Program-made: the position numbers and the translations under genes | The notes under the pieces: model-generated | What the model was told of the DNA's origin: nothing | What the model saw: only the letters and a program-made list of their open reading frames with translations | Databases searched by the model: none | Source: Candidatus Faecivivens stercoripullorum | GTDB taxonomy: Bacteria > Bacillota > Clostridia > Oscillospirales > Ruminococcaceae | Assembly: GCA_018715285.1 (NCBI GenBank) | Contig: DVLW01000095.1 | Coordinates: 1 to 9,744, forward strand | Length of the DNA stretch: 9,744 nt | Direction of reading: 5' to 3' | In this document: piece by piece, positions 5,641-9,744 of the stretch | Position numbering within the stretch: position 1 is the first letter of the stretch | How the letters are laid out: each line of letters opens with the position of its first letter

Positions 5641-7779
5641 ATGCACGTTGGGGAGAAAAAAAGCATATTGTTTCGGTGGGAAGCGGTTTTAGCCGCGTTT
5701 CTGCTTATTTTGTCGATGGCGGTTACTCTTTTGCCAAATTTGAATGTTTTGGCAGCAGATGCCAGCACCTCAGGTATTTCGGTAGAGTTTGAACCGAAGG
5801 TTATTTCTGAAGGTTCAAAGTTCTCTTTGTACATTAAGTTTCCTCATTATCTTGCGGAATCTGGAAGAAATATTGAAGTAAATGGTGTAAATGGTTTTTC
5901 AGGTTCCAGTACTGGTAAAGCGGAAGCCTTGAATGGATACGAAGACAGTTACTCCTATTACTATATTCCGGCTGGTAGCATCACATTTGATGGAAAGAAT
6001 CAGCCGACTTTGGAAATCAAAATTGAAAATGACAGTAATGTTTATCGATATACTGTTCCGTGGCAGAATATCAGTTTTACTCCGCCCGAATCTTCCTCCG
6101 AACCGTCTTCCGAGCCATCTGCACCGGAATTGATCGGTAACCAGATCACCGTATCCAAAAACGCATTCATGCCGGAAATCAAAGCTGGTGAAAGCAAGGA
6201 TATCATGATTCCGCTTAACGCAACTTCTGTCGTCGGTTCCGCACAGGTCACCCTGACCATGCCGGAAGGTCTTTACCTTGAATCGGCTGCGGCTACCCAG
6301 ACTGTCAATTTTAAAAAGGGTTCCGCTTCCATCAGCTGCCGTGTCACCGCTAAACAGGATGTAACCGATTCGGTCGCGGCTATTGGCATTGATTCGGTAT
6401 ACTCTTATGACAATAAGCAGACTACTGAGAAAACCACCTTTTCCGTTCGTCTGCGCGCCTCGGATGATATCAAATCCAACGGTAAACTGGTCATCACCGG
6501 TTATCAGCTGGGCAGTTCCACCCTTTCCTATAACGGCGATACCTCTCTGACCATCACCGTCCAGAATACCGGCTCCGCTACCATGAAGGACATCACCATG
6601 ACCCTTGACGGTATGGCAACCGGTTCGGTTACCCTGAAATCCGGTATGGACGTCCAGACCCTTGTCGAACTCGGTCCCGGCCAGCAGTCGACCTTTACCT
6701 ATCAGCTCCACGGTGATAAGGCGCTTCCCAGCGGTACCGCGATTCTGACCGCGACTGCCGCCTGCGGAGAAGAAAAGTCTGTCGCAAAGGTGTTTGTACC
6801 CTGTGTCGGCAAACCCGAAACCTCCGGCGGTGAAGGCGAAAGCGGCCCCGGTTCTTCCAAACCCCAGGTTATTATTGAAAGCTATACCTACGGTGAAGAG
6901 GGAACCAGTGTCACCGGCGGCAGCACCTTTACCCTTGGCATGACCCTGAAGAATACCTCTTCCTCCAGTGCCATCGAAAATATCAAGATGGTCGTTTCTT
7001 CCGCAGCGGACGAAACAACCGGCGGCGTCTTCACACCCGCAAGTTCTTCCAACTCCTTCTTTATCGCAAAGGTCGGCGCGGGTGAGAGCTTTACCGAAAG
7101 CATCGACCTGGTTGTCAAAGCAGACGCTGCGCCCAAGTCCTACGGGATTGATGTGCAGATTGCCTACGAGGCGGTCGTCGATGGCAAACGGGAAAGCCTG
7201 ACCGCCACTGAACGGATTACCATCCCTGTTTCCCAGCCCGACCGCTTTGAGGTCGAAGACGCACAGATCAGCAGTACCGTTTATGCGGGTGAATCCGCCT
7301 CCTGCTCGGTCTCTTATGTCAATAAGGGCAAGAGCGCGATTTATAACCTCTCGATTGCTGTCGAGGGTACCGGCTTTACCACTGCCGATGCCAATACCTA
7401 TGTCGGCAACGTCGAAGCAGGCAACGGCGACTATTTTGAAACGACCCTCAATGTCACCGAACCCGGTACCATTGACGGCAAGTTTATCATTACATACGAG
7501 GATTCCGCCGGTACGCAGACCACCCTCGAACGCCCCTTTACCGCAACCGTTATGGAAATGGACTGGGGAGAACCTGACCCCATGGAACCCACGGAACCGG
7601 TTGATGCCAATCCGGGTTTGCCGCTTTGGGGTAAGATTCTGATTATTGTCGGCTGCGTTGTGGTTGCAGGCGGTATCGTTGTAGTCGTGCTGCGCATCCG
7701 CAGAAAGAAGAGAAAGGCTGTCCCTGTCTTTGACGACGAGGACGACGACGATTACGGAGACGACGATTTTGATGAATAA
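5641..7779 (+). CDS. Secreted, membrane-anchored multi-domain protein with Ig-like/CARDB-like repeats
   Basis: Exported protein of 712 residues between an ABC ATPase and its permease. It has a signal peptide (about 1-39, hydrophobic 15-31, possible cleavage after VLA or LAA), a unique N-terminal domain (about 45-148), a Ser/Glu/Pro linker (150-163), a beta-rich domain (about 165-272), then three related CARDB/COG1361-like units (about 280-388, 408-530, 534-638). Each of these three has a short N-x-x-x-S-A motif (NTGSA 309-313, NTSSSSA 438-444, NKGKSA 561-566). One membrane helix (about 663-685) follows, then a basic stop (RIRRKKRK) and an acidic cytoplasmic tail with 12 D/E in residues 698-712. 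The start at 5641 has GAAAGGA upstream. Likely an extracytoplasmic partner, receptor or scaffold for the transporter; the function is inferred from the operon only. Codons 1 to about 150 are AT-rich, unlike the rest. Confidence 0.85.
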   Translation: MHVGEKKSILFRWEAVLAAFLLILSMAVTLLPNLNVLAADASTSGISVEFEPKVISEGSKFSLYIKFPHYLAESGRNIEVNGVNGFSGSSTGKAEALNGYEDSYSYYYIPAGSITFDGKNQPTLEIKIENDSNVYRYTVPWQNISFTPPESSSEPSSEPSAPELIGNQITVSKNAFMPEIKAGESKDIMIPLNATSVVGSAQVTLTMPEGLYLESAAATQTVNFKKGSASISCRVTAKQDVTDSVAAIGIDSVYSYDNKQTTEKTTFSVRLRASDDIKSNGKLVITGYQLGSSTLSYNGDTSLTITVQNTGSATMKDITMTLDGMATGSVTLKSGMDVQTLVELGPGQQSTFTYQLHGDKALPSGTAILTATAACGEEKSVAKVFVPCVGKPETSGGEGESGPGSSKPQVIIESYTYGEEGTSVTGGSTFTLGMTLKNTSSSSAIENIKMVVSSAADETTGGVFTPASSSNSFFIAKVGAGESFTESIDLVVKADAAPKSYGIDVQIAYEAVVDGKRESLTATERITIPVSQPDRFEVEDAQISSTVYAGESASCSVSYVNKGKSAIYNLSIAVEGTGFTTADANTYVGNVEAGNGDYFETTLNVTEPGTIDGKFIITYEDSAGTQTTLERPFTATVMEMDWGEPDPMEPTEPVDANPGLPLWGKILIIVGCVVVAGGIVVVVLRIRRKKRKAVPVFDDEDDDDYGDDDFDE

Positions 7780-9211
7780 GATCGCTAAGACTCGTCCGGC
7801 TTCAAAAAGTCCACCGTCCGGACGTAAAAAATCAAGTAAGGGGTTGAGGAGAAAAAAACCTCATGTCGATAATGGCATGACCCGGCTGGATACCATCCTG
7901 ATGTGTATCAAAAACCTGCTGCGCCGTAAGGTGCGTACAGCTCTGACCGTCAGCGGCGTTATCATCGGTACCTGCGCAATCACCGTCATGATCTCGCTCG
8001 GTATCGGGATGCAGAAGACGCTGGAAGAAACCCTCGCTCAGCTGGGCGACCTGACCATTATCAATATCTATAACTACGGCACTTCCACCGAACAGCCGCT
8101 CAATGATGAGATGCTCGATACCATACGGCTTCAGGATGGCGTCGTCGCGGTCACACCTGTCTACAATACCAACGCTTCACGCTGGGGCAACTACACCTTC
8201 TCAAACGGCAAGTATACCTATGACGGCCAGATTGTCGGCGTCGATTTTGACGCGCTCCGTTCGATGGGCTATACCTTCATGGAAGGCGATTTCCCGACGG
8301 GTGAAAACGGGTATGAAGGCGTGTTTGTCATCGGACAGGATTCCCTCTACAGCTATACCGATAAAAAAGGGAATTACGTCCAGCAGACTACCAAGCCGGA
8401 TGGTACTCCTTCTGACCCTCCTGTCAACGTCATGAAGGATAAACTCACCCTGACCATCAACAAGTCGGAAGAGTCCAATACCAAAAAACAGCCGTCTTTC
8501 AAGATCACCTGTACCGGCATCATGACCAGTGATTACCAGCGCAACCCCAGTACCTATGGCGTGTTCATGGATATTCACTACGTCAAGAGCCTGGAAAAAG
8601 AGTACCAGAAGTACAACGGCATCAAGAAAGATAAAAACAAGGTCGAGGCTTACGATAACGTTGTCGTAAAGGTTGAGTCGATGGAAGACGTTCAAAGGGT
8701 TGAGGATTTTATCAAGTCTTACGGCTATAATACCAACTCGATGGAAAGCGTCCGCAAACCGATTCAGGATCAGGCCAACCAGCAGCAGATGATCTTCGGC
8801 AGCCTTGGCGCAATCAGCCTTTTCGTCGCGGCGCTCTCGATTACCAATACCATGGTCATGTCGGTCTATGAACGTACCCGTGAGATTGGCGTCATGAAGG
8901 TTTTGGGATGCTCGCTGTCGGATATCCGCGGCGTATTCCTGATGGAAGCCGGTGCAATCGGATTTTCGGGTGGTGTGATTGGCGTCGGTATCAGTTACAT
9001 CATCAGCTTTATCATCAACCATTATGCTGGAATGGGTGGTGAATCAGGCGGCATGATGGGGATGACGTCTATCGGCGGCAGCTCGATCATCCCGTTCTGG
9101 CTGGCAATTGGCTCGATACTGTTTGCAACGCTGGTCGGACTGCTGTCCGGATTCTCGCCTGCAAACCGTGCGGTCAAAATCAGCGCACTCTCTGCAATCA
9201 AACAGGAATAA
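7772..9211 (+). CDS. MacB/FtsX-family ABC transporter permease
   Basis: Membrane permease of 479 residues. The N-terminal cytoplasmic tail is very basic (12 K/R and no D/E in residues 1-30). Helix 1 (about 56-80) is followed by a large extracytoplasmic MacB_PCD-like domain (about 85-338), then helices 2 (about 340-365), 3 (about 388-416) and 4 (about 438-461). The family's coupling region YERTREIGVMKVLG (366-379) and C-terminal PANRAVKISALSAIKQE are intact. Four helices mean MacB-type mechanotransmission, not the ten-helix BceB type. ATG at 7772 overlaps the previous stop by 8 bases; GGAG (7756-7759) lies 12 bases upstream, so coupling is likely. An ATG at 7730 in frame would read a repetitive Thr-rich stretch that is only the shifted acidic tail. 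A Met/Gly-rich loop lies between helices 3 and 4. Confidence 0.93.
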   Translation: MNKIAKTRPASKSPPSGRKKSSKGLRRKKPHVDNGMTRLDTILMCIKNLLRRKVRTALTVSGVIIGTCAITVMISLGIGMQKTLEETLAQLGDLTIINIYNYGTSTEQPLNDEMLDTIRLQDGVVAVTPVYNTNASRWGNYTFSNGKYTYDGQIVGVDFDALRSMGYTFMEGDFPTGENGYEGVFVIGQDSLYSYTDKKGNYVQQTTKPDGTPSDPPVNVMKDKLTLTINKSEESNTKKQPSFKITCTGIMTSDYQRNPSTYGVFMDIHYVKSLEKEYQKYNGIKKDKNKVEAYDNVVVKVESMEDVQRVEDFIKSYGYNTNSMESVRKPIQDQANQQQMIFGSLGAISLFVAALSITNTMVMSVYERTREIGVMKVLGCSLSDIRGVFLMEAGAIGFSGGVIGVGISYIISFIINHYAGMGGESGGMMGMTSIGGSSIIPFWLAIGSILFATLVGLLSGFSPANRAVKISALSAIKQE

Positions 9212-9257
9212 TACCAGTAAAACGCTCCTGCCGGATGGTGGGAGCGTTTTTTGGTAT
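9211..9257 (+). terminator. Strong intrinsic terminator of the ABC operon
   Basis: AAAACGCTCC (9219-9228) pairs perfectly with GGAGCGTTTT (9241-9250); the stem extends inward through two wobble and two G-C pairs to a GGAT loop (9233-9236). A run of six T (9247-9252) follows the GC part. An outer ATACCA (9211-9216) / TGGTAT (9252-9257) pair flanks it. It begins at the permease stop codon and cleanly ends the three-gene unit. Confidence 0.93.
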
Positions 9258-9281
9258 CATGATTTTTCATAAGCAAACTGA

Positions 9282-9311
9282 TTGACAGACGGTTCATGTT
9301 TTCTGTATAAT
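9282..9311 (+). promoter_or_regulatory. Consensus sigma-A promoter
   Basis: Perfect -35 TTGACA (9282-9287) and perfect -10 TATAAT (9306-9311) with an 18-base spacer. Transcription should start around 9318, giving a leader of about 25 bases that carries the ribosome site AGGAGG (9329-9334) of the small membrane protein gene. It lies just after the preceding terminator, so the downstream gene is an independent unit. Confidence 0.88.
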
Positions 9312-9342
9312 GAGTTTATCCAGGCAAAAGGAGGAGGGCATA

Positions 9343-9681
9343 ATGCGGCAGATTTTTCATAGTGGCATGAATGAAAGAAATCGGAACAGGCTGAAGATCA
9401 TTTTCAGCGTGGTAAAAGAGTTTGTCCTGTATACGATTCTGGTTTTTGCATTGTGGTGCATGACACAGCATATCCCATCCCCTAAACATACGGTGGATTT
9501 GCTGGCTTTTCTGACTGGCTTTTGGCTGACATGGCGCTTTAAGTCTTTTTTAACTCCGATTCTGCATGGGAGCTTTGCAGTATACCTGATTTTGGGTGCT
9601 GCATGGTACATTGATTTCCTGTTTATTTGTTTGTCGATGGGATATTCAGTCTCTGAATATGTCGCCTTTATCCTGCATTAA
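9343..9681 (+). CDS. Small three-helix membrane protein of unknown function
   Basis: Predicted integral membrane protein of 112 residues; I do not recognise a family. The first 18 residues are polar and basic, then hydrophobic segments lie near 19-41, 53-62 extending towards 66, and 73-97; the middle one is broken by charged/aromatic residues (TWRFKSF). The motif-like FLTGFWLTWRF is rich in aromatics. ATG at 9343 is preferred: AAGGAGGAGGG (9328-9338) sits at ideal distance, whereas the in-frame ATG at 9310 overlaps the -10 hexamer and would lie before the transcription start. It is transcribed alone from a consensus promoter. No terminator is visible before the window ends at 9744. Confidence 0.7.
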   Translation: MRQIFHSGMNERNRNRLKIIFSVVKEFVLYTILVFALWCMTQHIPSPKHTVDLLAFLTGFWLTWRFKSFLTPILHGSFAVYLILGAAWYIDFLFICLSMGYSVSEYVAFILH

Positions 9682-9744
9682 GGCAGCTGTCATGATTACA
9701 TAAATAATATAAAACTGAACCTCAACCGGTCTCTGTCTGGATGC

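Noticed and set aside
7730..7771. ATG at 7730 as start of the permease
   Set aside because: It would add a Thr-rich run that is just the +1 reading of the GAC/GAT acidic-tail codons of the preceding gene; ATG at 7772 gives the usual short overlap.
7733..7776. GAC/GAT run as a tandem DNA repeat or slippage site
   Set aside because: It is in frame and explained as an acidic protein tail with mixed Asp/Glu codons broken by Phe, Tyr and Gly; there is no perfect long repeat unit.
4742..9211. Reading the ABC operon as the BceAB partner of the two-component system
   Set aside because: The permease has four helices with the large domain between helices 1 and 2 (MacB type); BceB has ten helices with the domain between helices 7 and 8.
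9310..9342. ATG at 9310 as start of the small membrane protein
   Set aside because: The codon overlaps the TATAAT hexamer and so precedes the expected transcription start; ATG at 9343 has a near-perfect ribosome site.

Overview
The window is one strand of closely packed genes (all on +) from what looks like a Gram-positive anaerobe of the class Clostridia, probably a gut Oscillospirales/Ruminococcaceae-type organism. This is inferred from the CmpB-type membrane protein, the BceRS-like two-component pair, strong AGGAGG-type ribosome sites, a consensus sigma-A promoter, and a Gly/Ser-rich surface protein with a single C-terminal anchor. No rRNA, tRNA, CRISPR array, insertion sequence or integrase is visible, and no stretch over 300 bases lacks a gene.

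Left part (1-2505): the 3' part of a CmpB-type (ABC_trans_CmpB) membrane protein is followed by a response regulator and an intramembrane-sensing histidine kinase that overlap by 8 bases. They resemble BceR/BceS, the pair that senses antimicrobial peptides or cell-envelope stress, but no BceAB transporter lies in the window.

Middle (2543-4528): a TIM-barrel sugar isomerase/epimerase and a Gfo/Idh/MocA NAD(P)-dependent oxidoreductase form a small carbohydrate or inositol-like catabolic pair. A stem-loop lies between them, and a hairpin that looks like a terminator follows. Nothing terminator-like lies between the kinase and the isomerase (37 bases), so read-through is possible.

Right part (4742-9211): a three-gene export-type operon, ended by a strong intrinsic terminator. 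It encodes a MacB/LolD-type ATPase, a 712-residue secreted protein anchored by one C-terminal membrane helix and carrying several Ig-like/CARDB-like repeats, and a four-helix MacB/FtsX-type permease. The gaps are 8 bases and then an 8-base overlap. The repeat protein sits where a MacA adaptor is often encoded, has a strongly acidic cytoplasmic tail, and is followed by a permease with a strongly basic N-terminal tail. Its first 150 codons or so differ sharply in third-base composition from the rest. This operon is the best candidate for an under-described system here.

Right end (9282-9681): a textbook sigma-A promoter drives a small three-helix membrane protein of unknown function. Bases 9682-9744 are AT-rich and hold nothing I can name.
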